NCBI RefSeq assembly: GCF_003627075.1
Contig: NZ_CP032630.1
Location: forward strand, 868,001 to 932,000
DNA: 64,000 bases
Direction: 5' to 3'
Origin: Protaetiibacter intestinalis
GTDB lineage: Bacteria; Actinomycetota; Actinomycetes; Actinomycetales; Microbacteriaceae
In this document: piece after piece, positions 19,640-29,149 of the stretch
How positions within the stretch are numbered: the stretch's first letter is position 1
Layout: each line of letters begins with the position of its first letter
Translations under genes and position numbers: made by a program
Notes under the pieces: model-generated
Database searches by the model: none
Told to the model about the DNA's origin: nothing
The model's input: only the letters and a program-made list of their open reading frames with translations

Positions 19640-20769
19640 GCGACGAGACCGAGCCGACCGAGCTGTCACGGCGAGCCCTCATCGTCGGCGCCGGCGCGAC
19701 CGCCGCCGCCGTCGGCGGCGCGATCGGGTTCCGAGCCGTCGCGGGCGAGCAGACGCCCGCGACGGGCGTCCCGGCCCTCGGTGCCCAGCAGGCGGGCGTG
19801 ACGCGCCCCGCAATGCCGCAGCAGCACTGCCTCGTCGTGGTCGCCGATCTCGACACGACCGCGCTGCGCACGACGCTCGGCGCGCTCGGTACGCAGATCG
19901 CGCTCATGACCGACCCGTCGCGCGGGCTCGCGGACCTCACCCCCGACGGCCCGGGCGACCTGACGGTCACGGTCGGCATCGGGCCCGGTGCACTCGGGGC
20001 GTCCGGTCACTCCGAACTCGCCACGCTCCTCGAGCTCCCCGAGTTCGCGGGAGATGCGGCACTCCCCGCGGACCGCCGCGGCGGCGAGCTCCTGCTCGGT
20101 GTGAACGCCTCCGACCCGACGATCCTCGAGCCCGTCGCCTCCTGGTTGATGGAGCAGGTGGGAGGAGCGCGGATGCGCTGGTCCGAGTTCGGCTATCGCG
20201 GCACTCCGGTCGAGGGCGTCGGACGCAACCCCTTCGGGTACTTCGACGGCATCATCGTGCCGCGAAGCGAGCAGGAGCTCCGCGACGACGTCATGATCGC
20301 CGAGGGTCCGCTCGCCGGCGGCACCATCTGCGTCATGCGCCGGTTCCGGCTCGACGTCGAGGGGTTCCGGCGACTCTCGCCCGCCGAACGCGACGCGACG
20401 GTCGGCCGCGAGCAGGCAACCGGGGCTCCCCTGTCGGGCGGCGCACGCGACGACCAGGTCGACCTCGACGCGAAGACGCCCGACGGCGCCCTGCTCGTGC
20501 CGGCGCGCGCACACGCCCGGGCCGCCCATCCCTCGTTCACCGGCAGCGCGCTCATGCTGCGACGCAGTTACAGCTACCGCGCATCCGACGACGACCACGG
20601 GCATCTGTTCATCTCGTATCAGAATGACGTACAGACCTTCGCACGCACCCAACTACGGCTCGACGAGACCGACGCGCTGATGGCGTTCGCGACTCCGACT
20701 GCGACGGCGGCGTTCGCGATCCTTCCGGGGATGCGCGACGGATCGGACCTGGGCGCGTCGCTGTTCTGA
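19636..20769 (+). CDS. Tat-exported DyP-type haem peroxidase
   Basis: This 377-residue protein starts with GTG 19636 coupled to the previous stop. SRRALIVGAGATAAAVGG is a twin-arginine signal, fitting export of a folded haem protein. The DyP signature GYFDG is at 201-205 (distal Asp204). The proximal haem ligand is His298 in RAHARAAHPS, and MLRRSYSY carries the distal arginine. HLFISYQNDVQTF matches the C-terminal haem-contact segment. DyP enzymes oxidise dyes, phenolics or haem with peroxide; EfeB homologues serve iron import, but no efeUO genes are here. Instead the partners are two lipoproteins, suggesting a peroxidase working at the outer face of the membrane or in the wall. It converges on the LPFAG adhesin gene with an 18-base gap and no terminator. 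Confidence 0.92.
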   Translation: MSDETEPTELSRRALIVGAGATAAAVGGAIGFRAVAGEQTPATGVPALGAQQAGVTRPAMPQQHCLVVVADLDTTALRTTLGALGTQIALMTDPSRGLADLTPDGPGDLTVTVGIGPGALGASGHSELATLLELPEFAGDAALPADRRGGELLLGVNASDPTILEPVASWLMEQVGGARMRWSEFGYRGTPVEGVGRNPFGYFDGIIVPRSEQELRDDVMIAEGPLAGGTICVMRRFRLDVEGFRRLSPAERDATVGREQATGAPLSGGARDDQVDLDAKTPDGALLVPARAHARAAHPSFTGSALMLRRSYSYRASDDDHGHLFISYQNDVQTFARTQLRLDETDALMAFATPTATAAFAILPGMRDGSDLGASLF

Positions 20770-20787
20770 GCTGCGCCCGCCCGCCGG

Positions 20788-23700
20788 TCAGGCCCGGTGC
20801 GCCGCCCGCGTGCCCTGCCGCCTGCGCCGCAGCAGCTGCCAGGTGCCGAGACCGAGCCCGATCGCGAGCACGAGCGCCCCGCCGATCGTGAAGAGGTCGC
20901 TCGCGGGTCCACCCGCGAAGGGCAGCGCGGGGGGCACGTACGGGTGGTTCGTCAGGGTGAGCGCCACCGCGGCCGTGCTCGAGTTGGCCGTGACGGTGAC
21001 CCACCCGTTCGCGTCGGGGGTGAGCGACGTCGCGCCGTTGGTCCAGGTGCCTGTGCCCCACGCCCATCCGCCCCAGCTGAAGGGGCCGACGAGCGGCTCG
21101 CGCAGCTTCACCACGGTCGCGTACGGCACCGAGAGCGTGAGCGGGGTGCCGACCGCGACGGTCGTGCTCTGCGTCGAGCCGCCGTCGAGGGTGTACTCGA
21201 TCGGGAAGGTGGTGCCTCCGGGGAGCGTCACGGTCGGCGAGAGCGCCTTGGTGACGGTGACGGTCGTGTAGCTGTTGGCGACGGTGAGTGCGCCCGCACT
21301 CGCCGAGAGCACCAGTTGACCGGTGTCGTCGCTCGTGCCGATGTTGGGCGAGAAGGCGACGGCGGCCCCCGGGATGCCGGCCTCGGTGAACCGCAGGGTG
21401 TACCCGTAGGGGATGCGCTCCGTCGTCGTGAGCGTCTGTCCGGCGGCCAGCGTGTAGCTCGTCGTCTCGACGGTGACGCGCGACGCGTCGGTCGTCGAGT
21501 TCGTTGGCGAGAGCACGTCGTCGCCGCGGAAGTTGGTCGCCGACGAGACGTCGATGGTGAACTGGGCGCCCGGCGGTGCAGTGCCCGCGGCGATCGTCTT
21601 GGTGATCGTGTAGGTGCGCAGGGCGACGTAGCCGGCATCGATCGAGTGGTCGTCGTCGCCGAAGTCTCCGACCGTCACGGGGGCGTTGCCGGTCACCGGA
21701 TCGGGGTTCGAGTCGATGAGGTCGTTGCTGCCCGCCGTGCGGGTCGTGAGTTCGAGTTGGGCCCAGGTGGGAGTCGTGCTGAACGCGGTCGGCGTCGTCC
21801 CCGGCCACACGTAGGTGGGCGAGCCTGTCGTCGGTTTCACGAACTTCACGACGTAGTCGCCGTTCTTGGTGAAGCCGGTCGTGGGATCGGTCGCCGCGTC
21901 CTGGCTGCGGAAGTAGTAGGTGCCTGCCTGCCCGTTGACGGTCGCCGTCGTCTTGGACGCGCCCACCTGGCTCACCGGGTTCCCGCTGCTGTCTGCCGTC
22001 CACAGCTGCACGGTCAGCCCGTTGAGGGCAGGCTCGTCGGCATCCTGGATGCCGTCGGCGTCCGCGTCATACCAGGCGCGGTTGCCGATCTCGACGGGCG
22101 CATCCGAGAGCAGCACGGCGACCCCGCCGATGCCGCCGCCCTTGCCGAAGTACATGTCGTTCTGCGTGTACTGGTTGAAGCCGTCGATGCCGTGGCCGTC
22201 GGTGAGGTCGAGGAAGCGGTTGCCCGCCGAGTTGTAGGACGTCGCCGCGTCGTACGAGGAGGTGACCACCTGGGCGATGCCGGGGAGTGCGGCGACCGCG
22301 CCGAGCGTGGTCTCGTCGTGCACGACGCCCTGACCGTCGATGCCGCCGGCGCCGTCGTAGCGCAGGCTGTCCTCGAAGAACTCCCGACCGCCATGCTGGA
22401 TGTTGCGCCGCGTCCACTGCTCGCTCGTGGTCGCGACGGTCCCCCCGTAACCGGGCTGACGCGCGGCCGCCTCATTGCCGGCCGTCATCACGGTCAGCAG
22501 TGTCGGCGCGGTCGCGCCCGCCTGGCTCGCACCGTTCTCGAGAGAGAAGGCGCCGGTGCTCGAGACACCCGCGTAGAGGGTGTCGCCGACCGGAGTCGCG
22601 ACGACGAGGTTCGTCTGATTGGGCCAGGGGTCCTTCTCACCCGACTGCAGGCTGAAGCGGTCGGCCAGGCCGATCAGCATGTTGCCGCCGTCGTCGAAGT
22701 CGAGTCCCGAGAGGATCGCCTGACCGTAGGCGCTCAACTGCCAGGTGGTCCAGGTGGAACCGAGATTGGACGCCGTGTAGAGGGTCGCCGGGTTGCTCTC
22801 CCACGCGTGCCACTGCGCCTGCGTCTGACCCGTGGTCGGGGCGGCGGTACTCCATGCGATGCCCCGCTGGTACCCGAGCGAGAACGACAGCTCCTGCGTC
22901 CAGCCGCTCGTCGACCCGACGGGCAGCGACAGCACCCGGGCCGTCAGACCGTTCTCGTTCGCGACGCCGAGGTAGATCCGCCCCTGGTGCACCGAGATCG
23001 CCCACGGCCGCTCGCCCGACGCCAGACCCGTGGAGATGAGGGTGGGCGCGGCGCTCGGCGTCGGGATGGTGGCGTTCGTCGAGAAGGCGAGCGTGCTGAG
23101 CGCGTAGCGGTACACATTGCGGTCGTACAGGTTCACGACGTAGAGGTAGCCGTCGTCGTAAGCGATGCCGCCGATCCCCTGGGTGCCGGCGGCGGCGAAG
23201 GCGCCCGAGTCGGGCGCTTGACCCGTGTCGGTGTTGCTGGAGTTGAGGTCGGCCGTCGTGCGTGTGAAGGTGCCGTAGCTCGGCATGCCCGTGCCCGCCA
23301 GGTTGATGCGCTCGACCGTCGCGGTGCCGGTGCCGACCCGTGCCCCCGTGGTGGAGTTCGCGGTCACCGACATCCGATAGAGCCCCGCGAGTCCCGCCGG
23401 GCCGAGCCCCGAGTGCCGCTTCACGACGGCGGAGGCGTACACGTAGTAGCCCTCGTTGGCGGTCGAGCTCGTGCGGGGCAGGGCCTGCATCGCGACGCCC
23501 CAGGTCGCTCCGACCTGGGAGAACGTCGCGACGGTCGACGCCGCAGTGGTCGCGGCGGTGTTCGTCGCCGCCGCGCGCGTGATGTAGGTGATCGCGGATG
23601 CGCCCGAGGAGTTGCCGTTGTACGTGCCGACGGCCTGCACGGCGGTGATGATGGGCGTCGCCGTCGACTTGGCGAGGTCGGTCTCCTTGTGAAGGCCGAG

Positions 23701-24189
23701 GTTCACCTCCGAGGCCCCGTTCGTGCCCGTCGAGACGAACTGGACGCTCGTGTTGGAGGTGTTCGCGGTCGTGGTGGCGGTCGCGGTTCCGCCCCGCGTG
23801 GAGTCGGTGAAGCCCGCGGGGTACCCCGTGAACTCGATGCGGAGCGCGGTGTTGTTGCCGAGACCGGACAGTGTGTAGCCGCCGCCACTCGCGGTGGTCG
23901 TCGTGCCGACACTGGTGCCGGCGCCGTTGTAGGCGGTCACCGTGACCCCCGCGAGGCCCACCTCGGCGACGCGGTTGCCCGATGCTGTCGCAGCGTAGAC
24001 CCCGTCGGCGTCGTAGTCCCGGAAGACGCGCCCCGTCACCTGTCCTGCCACGGCCTCCGCGGGGTCGGCGCCGCTTTCGACGACGACCACCGTGGAGGCC
24101 AGCACCGCGAATACGCCTACCAATGCGAGGGCACGCCGACGACGCCTGCGCGTCGGGCGCGCGGGCATGATGAGGCGTGCGGGAGGCAT
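20788..24189 (-). CDS. Large LPFAG-anchored surface adhesin with SdrD-B-like domains
   Basis: This is a cell-wall-anchored protein of 1133 residues. After an Arg-rich signal sequence (RRRRRRALALVGVFAVLAS) comes a first SdrD-B/CNA-B-like domain (GRVFRDYDADGVYAAT). A long beta-propeller-like region of about 500 residues follows, with recurring aromatic/Gly strands (GIGGIAYDDGYLYVVNLY, ILSGLDFDDGGNMLIGLA). A second SdrD-B-like domain (IGNRAWYDADADGIQDADEP) and several beta-sandwich modules (TKTIAAGTAPPGAQFTID) lead to the anchor LPFAGG, a hydrophobic helix and RRRRQ. The calcium-type DxDxDG loops are visible. ATG 24189 has GTGGAG well placed; starts further upstream lack support. It probably works as the adhesive or tip partner of the LPFTG pilin. 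The Ala in LPFAG departs from LPXTG and may mark a different sortase. Confidence 0.88.
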   Translation of the reverse strand: MPPARLIMPARPTRRRRRRALALVGVFAVLASTVVVVESGADPAEAVAGQVTGRVFRDYDADGVYAATASGNRVAEVGLAGVTVTAYNGAGTSVGTTTTASGGGYTLSGLGNNTALRIEFTGYPAGFTDSTRGGTATATTTANTSNTSVQFVSTGTNGASEVNLGLHKETDLAKSTATPIITAVQAVGTYNGNSSGASAITYITRAAATNTAATTAASTVATFSQVGATWGVAMQALPRTSSTANEGYYVYASAVVKRHSGLGPAGLAGLYRMSVTANSTTGARVGTGTATVERINLAGTGMPSYGTFTRTTADLNSSNTDTGQAPDSGAFAAAGTQGIGGIAYDDGYLYVVNLYDRNVYRYALSTLAFSTNATIPTPSAAPTLISTGLASGERPWAISVHQGRIYLGVANENGLTARVLSLPVGSTSGWTQELSFSLGYQRGIAWSTAAPTTGQTQAQWHAWESNPATLYTASNLGSTWTTWQLSAYGQAILSGLDFDDGGNMLIGLADRFSLQSGEKDPWPNQTNLVVATPVGDTLYAGVSSTGAFSLENGASQAGATAPTLLTVMTAGNEAAARQPGYGGTVATTSEQWTRRNIQHGGREFFEDSLRYDGAGGIDGQGVVHDETTLGAVAALPGIAQVVTSSYDAATSYNSAGNRFLDLTDGHGIDGFNQYTQNDMYFGKGGGIGGVAVLLSDAPVEIGNRAWYDADADGIQDADEPALNGLTVQLWTADSSGNPVSQVGASKTTATVNGQAGTYYFRSQDAATDPTTGFTKNGDYVVKFVKPTTGSPTYVWPGTTPTAFSTTPTWAQLELTTRTAGSNDLIDSNPDPVTGNAPVTVGDFGDDDHSIDAGYVALRTYTITKTIAAGTAPPGAQFTIDVSSATNFRGDDVLSPTNSTTDASRVTVETTSYTLAAGQTLTTTERIPYGYTLRFTEAGIPGAAVAFSPNIGTSDDTGQLVLSASAGALTVANSYTTVTVTKALSPTVTLPGGTTFPIEYTLDGGSTQSTTVAVGTPLTLSVPYATVVKLREPLVGPFSWGGWAWGTGTWTNGATSLTPDANGWVTVTANSSTAAVALTLTNHPYVPPALPFAGGPASDLFTIGGALVLAIGLGLGTWQLLRRRRQGTRAAHRA

Positions 24190-24352
24190 GCGACTCCACG
24201 GAATCGGGTTGGATGTCGCGCGAGCGTCGGGTAAGAACGCGGGCCAGGGTGGACCCATCCATGCGACCCACCCAGCCTATTGAGGAGACGCGCGGGGTAC
24301 GGAGCCCCCGAACGGACCATAGAACTGGCTGTCTATGGGGGTACACGCGAAA

Positions 24353-24381
24353 GGGGCCCGGATCCAACGGATCCGGGCCCC
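24353..24381 (-). terminator. Terminator of tuf / str operon
   Basis: Perfect 13-bp arms GGGGCCCGGATCC and GGATCCGGGCCCC around a three-base loop lie 19 bases beyond the tuf stop and are followed on the minus strand by TTTCGCG. This is a strong intrinsic terminator separating the str operon from the adhesin region. Confidence 0.85.
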
Positions 24382-24400
24382 TCGCGATCAGTAACGGACG

Positions 24401-25594
24401 TTACTTGATGATCTTGGTGACCTTGCCGGCGCCCACGGTGCGGCCACCCTCACGGATGGCGAAGCCGAGGCCCTCCTCCATGGCGATCGGCTGGATGAGC
24501 TCGACCGTCATGTCGGTGGTGTCGCCGGGCATGACCATCTCGGTGCCCTCGGGCAGCGTGATGACGCCGGTGACGTCGGTGGTGCGGAAGTAGAACTGCG
24601 GACGGTAGTTCGCGTAGAACGGGTTGTGACGGCCACCCTCGTCCTTGGAGAGGATGTACGCGGTGCCCTCGAAGTTGGTGTGAGGGGTGACCGAACCCGG
24701 CTTCACGACGACCTGACCGCGCTCGACGTCCTCACGCTTGGTGCCGCGGAGGAGCAGACCACAGTTCTCGCCGGCCCAGGCCTCGTCGAGCTGCTTGTGG
24801 AACATCTCGATACCGGTGACCGTGGTCTTCTGCGTCGGGCGGATGCCGACGATCTCGACCTCGGAGTTGATGGCGAGGGTGCCACGCTCGGCGCGACCGG
24901 TGACGACCGTTCCACGACCGGTGATGGTGAAGACGTCCTCGATGGGCATGAGGAACGGCTTGTCCTTGTCGCGCACCGGGTCGGGGATGTTCTCGTCGAC
25001 GGCCTCCATGAGGTCGAGCACCGACTGCACCCACTTCTCGTCGCCCTCGAGAGCCTTGAGGCCCGAGACGCGCACGACGGGGGCGTTGTCGCCGTCGAAG
25101 TCCTGCGAGGAGAGGAGCTCGCGCACCTCGAGCTCGACGAGCTCCAGGATCTCCTCGTCGTCGACCATGTCCGACTTGTTGAGGGCCACGAGCAGGTAGG
25201 GCACGCCGACCTGCTTGGCGAGCAGCACGTGCTCGCGCGTCTGGGCCATCGGGCCGTCGGTCGCCGCGACCACGAGGATCGCGCCGTCCATCTGGGCCGC
25301 ACCGGTGATCATGTTCTTGATGTAGTCGGCGTGACCGGGGGCGTCGACGTGCGCGTAGTGGCGCTTCGGGGTCTCGTACTCGACGTGCGAGATGTTGATC
25401 GTGATGCCGCGCTGACGCTCCTCCGGAGCCGAGTCGATCGAGGCGAAGTCACGGATGACGTTGACCGACGACGGGTACTTGTCGGCGAGCACCTTCGAGA
25501 TCGCCGCGGTGAGCGTGGTCTTGCCGTGGTCGACGTGACCGATCGTTCCGATGTTGACGTGCGGCTTGGTCCGCTCGAACTTGGCCTTAGCCAC
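24401..25594 (-). CDS. tuf: Elongation factor Tu
   Basis: This 397-residue GTPase delivers aminoacyl-tRNA to the ribosome. It has P-loop GHVDHGKT, switch region RGITIN, DAPGH, NKSD, and the domain 2/3 barrels ending in [15 protein letters not shown] start with GGAGGACC upstream. It is the last gene of the str operon. Two palindromes sit in the 143-base gap to fusA. It is the only tuf copy in the window. Confidence 0.98.
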   Translation of the reverse strand: MAKAKFERTKPHVNIGTIGHVDHGKTTLTAAISKVLADKYPSSVNVIRDFASIDSAPEERQRGITINISHVEYETPKRHYAHVDAPGHADYIKNMITGAAQMDGAILVVAATDGPMAQTREHVLLAKQVGVPYLLVALNKSDMVDDEEILELVELEVRELLSSQDFDGDNAPVVRVSGLKALEGDEKWVQSVLDLMEAVDENIPDPVRDKDKPFLMPIEDVFTITGRGTVVTGRAERGTLAINSEVEIVGIRPTQKTTVTGIEMFHKQLDEAWAGENCGLLLRGTKREDVERGQVVVKPGSVTPHTNFEGTAYILSKDEGGRHNPFYANYRPQFYFRTTDVTGVITLPEGTEMVMPGDTTDMTVELIQPIAMEEGLGFAIREGGRTVGAGKVTKIIK

Positions 25595-25623
25595 TTGGGG
25601 TCCTCCTCAGGACTCTGTTGCAG

Positions 25624-25647
25624 GCATCCGGATGGATTTCCGGATGC
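25624..25647. repeat. Perfect 9-bp hairpin in the fusA-tuf gap
   Basis: GCATCCGGA (25624-25632) and TCCGGATGC (25639-25647) pair perfectly around a six-base loop 30 bases upstream of tuf. It could stabilise the processed tuf message or weakly attenuate it. Confidence 0.6.
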
Positions 25648-25673
25648 GGTTGCGGGGTTTCGATTTACTTTAG

Positions 25674-25730
25674 TGGGTGGTCTCGATACGCGCCTACGGC
25701 GCTCCTCGACCAGCGGGTGGAGACCACCCA
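25674..25730. repeat. Palindromic repeat, family B (GGTCTCGATACGC type)
   Basis: Outer arms TGGGTGGTCTC (25674-25684) and GAGACCACCCA (25720-25730) are perfect. Inside is GATACGCGCCTACGGC followed by GCTCCTCGACCAGC. From memory this matches a REP-like element widespread between genes in Microbacteriaceae; a related, more diverged copy is inside the Lhr helicase at 62489. Confidence 0.7.
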
Positions 25731-25737
25731 GGACGAA

Positions 25738-27852
25738 CTAGTCGCCCTTGCTCTTCTGGACGATCTCGTCGGCCACAGCCTTCGGGACCTCCGAGTAGGA
25801 GTCGAACGACATCGAGTAGACCGCGCGACCCGAGGTCTTCGAGCGCAGGTCGCCGACATAGCCGAACATCTCGGACAGCGGGACGAGGGCGCGCACGACC
25901 TTGACGCCGGTCGCATCCTCCATCGCCTGGATCTGCCCACGACGCGAGTTCAGGTCGCCGATGACGTCGCCCATGTACTCCTCGGGCGTACGCACCTCGA
26001 CGGCCATGAGCGGCTCGAGCAGAACGGGGTTCGCCTTGCGCGCGGCCTCCTTGTAGGCCATCGAGCCGGCGATCTTGAACGCCATCTCCGAGGAGTCGAC
26101 ATCGTGGCTCGCGCCGTCGACGAGGGTCGCCTTGACGCCCACCGTCGGGAAGCCGGCGAGCACGCCGACCTGCATCGCGTCCTGGATGCCCGCGTCGACC
26201 GAGGGGATGTACTCGCGCGGCACGCGACCACCGGTGACGGCGTTCACGAACTCGTACGAGGTCTCCGGGGTCACCTCGAGCGGCTCGAGCGTGATCTGCA
26301 CCTTCGCGAACTGGCCGGATCCACCGGTCTGCTTCTTGTGGGTGTAGTCGTACTTCTCGACCGTCTTGCGGATGGTCTCGCGGTAGGCCACCTGGGGCTT
26401 GCCGACGTTCGCCTCGACGTTGAACTCGCGCTTCATGCGGTCCACGAGGATGTCGAGGTGCAGCTCGCCCATGCCCTTGATGACCGTCTGACCGGTCTCC
26501 TGGTTCTGCTCGGTGCGGAACGTCGGGTCCTCTTCGGCGAGCTTCTGGATCGCGGTGCCCAGCTTCTCCTGGTCGGCCTTCGTCTTGGGCTCGATCGCGA
26601 CCTCGATGACGGGCTCCGGGAAGGTCATCGACTCGAGGATGATCGGGTGCGCCGCGTCGCTCAGGGTGTCACCGGTGGTGGTGTCCTTGAGGCCGATGAC
26701 GGCGTAGATGTGACCGGCGGTGACCGAGGGCACCGGGATCTCCTTGTTGGCGTGCATCTGGAAGATCTTCCCGATGCGCTCCTTCTTGCCCTTGGTCGAG
26801 TTCACGACCGCGGCACCCGACTCGAGCGAGCCCGAGTAGACGCGGATGTAGGTGAGGCGACCGAAGAAGGGGTGCACGGCGATCTTCGAGACGAGCGCCG
26901 AGAACGGCTCCGCGGCATCCGCGTGGCGCTCGAGCACGAGCTCCGGGTCCTTGACGTCGTGGCCCTGGACGGCCGGCACGTCGAGCGGCGACGGCAGGAA
27001 GTCGATGACCGCGTCGAGCATCGGCTGCACGCCGCGGTTCTTGAACGCCGAGCCGCAGAGCACCGGGTAGAGCTCGGAGGCGATGGTGAGCTTGCGGATG
27101 GCGCCCTTGATCTCGGCGACCGTGAGCTCCTCGCCGCCGAAGTACTTCTCGAGCAGCGCGTCGTCGGACTCGGCGACGGTCTCGAGCAGCACCGCGCGGT
27201 ACTCCTCGGCCTTGGCCTGGAGGTCGGCGGGGATCTCCTGGATCTCGTACTTGGCGCCCATGGTCACGTCGCCCTTGGCGTCGCCAGGCCAGACGAGCGC
27301 GCGCATCTCGATGAGGTCGACGACGCCGACGAAGTCGGACTCGGACCCGATCGGGAGCTGCAGCACGAGGGGCTTGGCGCCGAGGCGGCTGATGATGGTG
27401 TCGACCGTGAAGTAGAAGTCGGCGCCGAGCTTGTCCATCTTGTTGACGAAGCAGATGCGCGGCACGTTGTACTTGTCGGCCTGACGCCATACGGTCTCGG
27501 ACTGGGGCTCGACGCCCTCCTTGCCGTCGAACACGGCGACCGCGCCGTCGAGGATGCGCAGCGAGCGCTCGACCTCGACCGTGAAGTCCACGTGTCCGGG
27601 GGTGTCGATGATGTTGATCTGGTTCTTGTTCCAGAAGCAGGTGACGGCGGCGGAGGTGATGGTGATGCCGCGCTCCTTCTCCTGCTCCATCCAGTCGGTG
27701 GTCGAGGCGCCGTCGTGCGTCTCGCCGATCTTGTGGTTCACGCCCGTGTAGAAGAGGATGCGCTCGGTCGTCGTCGTCTTGCCGGCATCGATGTGCGCCA
27801 TGATGCCGATGTTGCGGACCTTCGTGAGGTCGGTGAGCACGTCTTGTGCCAC
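25738..27852 (-). CDS. fusA: Elongation factor G
   Basis: This 704-residue GTPase drives ribosomal translocation and, with RRF, recycling. It shows [39 protein letters not shown] and the domain IV-V region ending in [16 protein letters not shown] start at 27852. It lies between rpsG and tuf in standard str order, with a palindrome in the 84-base gap to rpsG. Confidence 0.98.
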   Translation of the reverse strand: MAQDVLTDLTKVRNIGIMAHIDAGKTTTTERILFYTGVNHKIGETHDGASTTDWMEQEKERGITITSAAVTCFWNKNQINIIDTPGHVDFTVEVERSLRILDGAVAVFDGKEGVEPQSETVWRQADKYNVPRICFVNKMDKLGADFYFTVDTIISRLGAKPLVLQLPIGSESDFVGVVDLIEMRALVWPGDAKGDVTMGAKYEIQEIPADLQAKAEEYRAVLLETVAESDDALLEKYFGGEELTVAEIKGAIRKLTIASELYPVLCGSAFKNRGVQPMLDAVIDFLPSPLDVPAVQGHDVKDPELVLERHADAAEPFSALVSKIAVHPFFGRLTYIRVYSGSLESGAAVVNSTKGKKERIGKIFQMHANKEIPVPSVTAGHIYAVIGLKDTTTGDTLSDAAHPIILESMTFPEPVIEVAIEPKTKADQEKLGTAIQKLAEEDPTFRTEQNQETGQTVIKGMGELHLDILVDRMKREFNVEANVGKPQVAYRETIRKTVEKYDYTHKKQTGGSGQFAKVQITLEPLEVTPETSYEFVNAVTGGRVPREYIPSVDAGIQDAMQVGVLAGFPTVGVKATLVDGASHDVDSSEMAFKIAGSMAYKEAARKANPVLLEPLMAVEVRTPEEYMGDVIGDLNSRRGQIQAMEDATGVKVVRALVPLSEMFGYVGDLRSKTSGRAVYSMSFDSYSEVPKAVADEIVQKSKGD

Positions 27853-27881
27853 GGGGTGTTCCTTCTTTCGGGAATGTGATT

Positions 27882-27931
27882 CGGGTGGCCCGGATGCCGC
27901 GGCGCGGAGCCTACGGCATCCGGACGACCCG
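27882..27931. repeat. Imperfect 18-bp palindrome between rpsG and fusA
   Basis: Arms 27882-27899 and 27914-27931 pair at 16 of 18 positions, with GGATGCCG/CGGCATCC at the core and a 14-base loop. It begins six bases beyond the rpsG stop. It may be another REP-like element or an mRNA processing site within the str operon. Confidence 0.6.
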
Positions 27932-27936
27932 GAGGT

Positions 27937-28407
27937 TTACCAGCGGTAGTGGGCGAACGCCTTGTTCGACTCGGCCATCTTGTGGGTGTCCTCGCGGCGC
28001 TTGACCGCGGCACCGAGGCCGTTCGAGGCGTCGAGGATCTCGTTCTGCAGACGCTCGGTCATCGTCTTCTCGCGACGCGACTTCGAGTAGCTCACGAGCC
28101 AGCGCAGCGCGAGGGTGTTCGCGCGGTGCGGCTTGACCTCGACCGGCACCTGGTAGGTCGAACCGCCGACGCGGCGGCTCTTGACCTCGAGGGTGGGGCG
28201 CACGTTGTCGAGCGCCTTCTTGAGCACGACGACCGCATCCTGACCGGACTTGGTGCCGACGCCCTCGAGCGCGCCGTAGACGATGCGCTGGGCGAGGTCC
28301 TTCTTGCCGTCGAGGAGGATCTTGTTGACGAGCTGGCTGACGACCGGCGACGAGTAGACCGGGTCGGCGACGACGGGGCGCTTGGCCGCGGGTCCCTTGC
28401 GAGGCAT
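27937..28407 (-). CDS. rpsG: Ribosomal protein uS7
   Basis: This 156-residue head protein nucleates 30S head assembly and lines the E site. It has [18 protein letters not shown], the [20 protein letters not shown] helix and [19 protein letters not shown]. In E. coli it represses the str operon. It lies five bases after rpsL. Confidence 0.97.
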   Translation of the reverse strand: MPRKGPAAKRPVVADPVYSSPVVSQLVNKILLDGKKDLAQRIVYGALEGVGTKSGQDAVVVLKKALDNVRPTLEVKSRRVGGSTYQVPVEVKPHRANTLALRWLVSYSKSRREKTMTERLQNEILDASNGLGAAVKRREDTHKMAESNKAFAHYRW

Positions 28408-28412
28408 CTTCC

Positions 28413-28781
28413 TTAACCCTTCTTCGCGCCGTAGCGGCTACGGGCCTGCTTGCGGTTCTTGACGGCCTGGGTGTCGAGGGCGCCACGGACAATCTTGTAG
28501 CGCACGCCGGGGAGGTCCTTCACACGACCGCCGCGGACGAGCACCATCGAGTGCTCCTGCAGGTTGTGGCCCTCGCCGGGGATGTAGGCGGTGACCTCGG
28601 TGCCGTTGGAGAGCTTCACACGGGCCACCTTGCGGAGGGCCGAGTTCGGCTTCTTCGGGGTGGTCGTGTACACACGGGTGCACACGCCGCGCTGCTGCGG
28701 GTTCGCCTTGAGGGCGGGTGCCTTGGTCTTGGTGACCTTCGGCGAGCGGCCCTTGCGGACCAACTGCTGAATAGTGGGCAA
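28413..28781 (-). CDS. rpsL: Ribosomal protein uS12
   Basis: This 122-residue decoding-centre protein starts at a TTG codon: AAGGAG lies five bases before it and the next residues [12 protein letters not shown] are the invariant uS12 N-terminus. Upstream in-frame starts would add an unrelated tail. The streptomycin-relevant lysines in TTPKKPNS and RVKDLPG are present, so the sequence looks drug-sensitive. It is the first gene of the str operon. Confidence 0.96.
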   Translation of the reverse strand: MPTIQQLVRKGRSPKVTKTKAPALKANPQQRGVCTRVYTTTPKKPNSALRKVARVKLSNGTEVTAYIPGEGHNLQEHSMVLVRGGRVKDLPGVRYKIVRGALDTQAVKNRKQARSRYGAKKG

Positions 28782-28841
28782 AACTGCTCCTTGTTCGCGC
28801 TGCACGGTGACAGCTCATGGTGGGATCCACCGGAATCCGCC

Positions 28842-28863
28842 CCCGCAGCCAAGCGGCTGCGGG
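28842..28863 (-). other. Hairpin in the str operon leader
   Basis: CCCGCAGCC and GGCTGCGGG form a perfect 9-bp stem with a four-base loop, about 60 bases upstream of the rpsL start. The rest of the 28782-29012 leader has further CCGGC-type inverted repeats but no protein-coding sign. It may attenuate or stabilise the message. Confidence 0.4.
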
Positions 28864-29012
28864 ACTGCCGGCGGATATGCCGTGGGGGTCAGCTCCGGCG
28901 GATGCCGGGGCCTGGCCCTGTGGGGATTCCGCTGCGTTCCCACACCGAGACGCACTCCAGGGGAGCTGTTCTCGGGGCATGGGGAACGTGCGCGAATGCA
29001 CACACGCGGTCA

Positions 29013-29041
29013 AGCATACCCGCGCGCGTAATCTGCCGCAA
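29013..29041 (-). promoter_or_regulatory. Promoter of the str operon
   Basis: Minus-strand TTGCGG (29041-29036) and TATGCT (29018-29013) are separated by exactly 17 bases, a good sigma-A match. The start would be near 29006, leaving a leader of about 225 bases before rpsL. It lies just past the terminator of the type IV pilus operon. Confidence 0.65.
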
Positions 29042-29068
29042 TGTGGCGTCGGAGCAGCGGGCAAAAGG

Positions 29069-29106
29069 CTCCGCCCCGGCGGACGGGAGGGCTCGCCGGG
29101 GCGGAG
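29069..29106 (-). terminator. Terminator of the type IV pilus operon
   Basis: Perfect 13-bp arms CTCCGCCCCGGCG (29069-29081) and CGCCGGGGCGGAG (29094-29106), followed on the minus strand by CCTTTTGCCC. It lies 44 bases beyond the pilO stop and insulates the pilus genes from the str promoter. Confidence 0.85.
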
Positions 29107-29149
29107 GGATGCGGTCGCCGGTTCCCCGGCGAAGCTCGGAAAGGGCTGC

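Noticed and set aside
19636..20769. DyP gene as EfeB of an EfeUOB iron-import operon
   Set aside because: No efeU or efeO gene adjoins; the partners are two lipoproteins.
20797..24234. Long plus-strand open frame opposite the adhesin
   Set aside because: Arg/Gly-rich shadow; the minus-strand product has a signal peptide, domains and a sorting signal.
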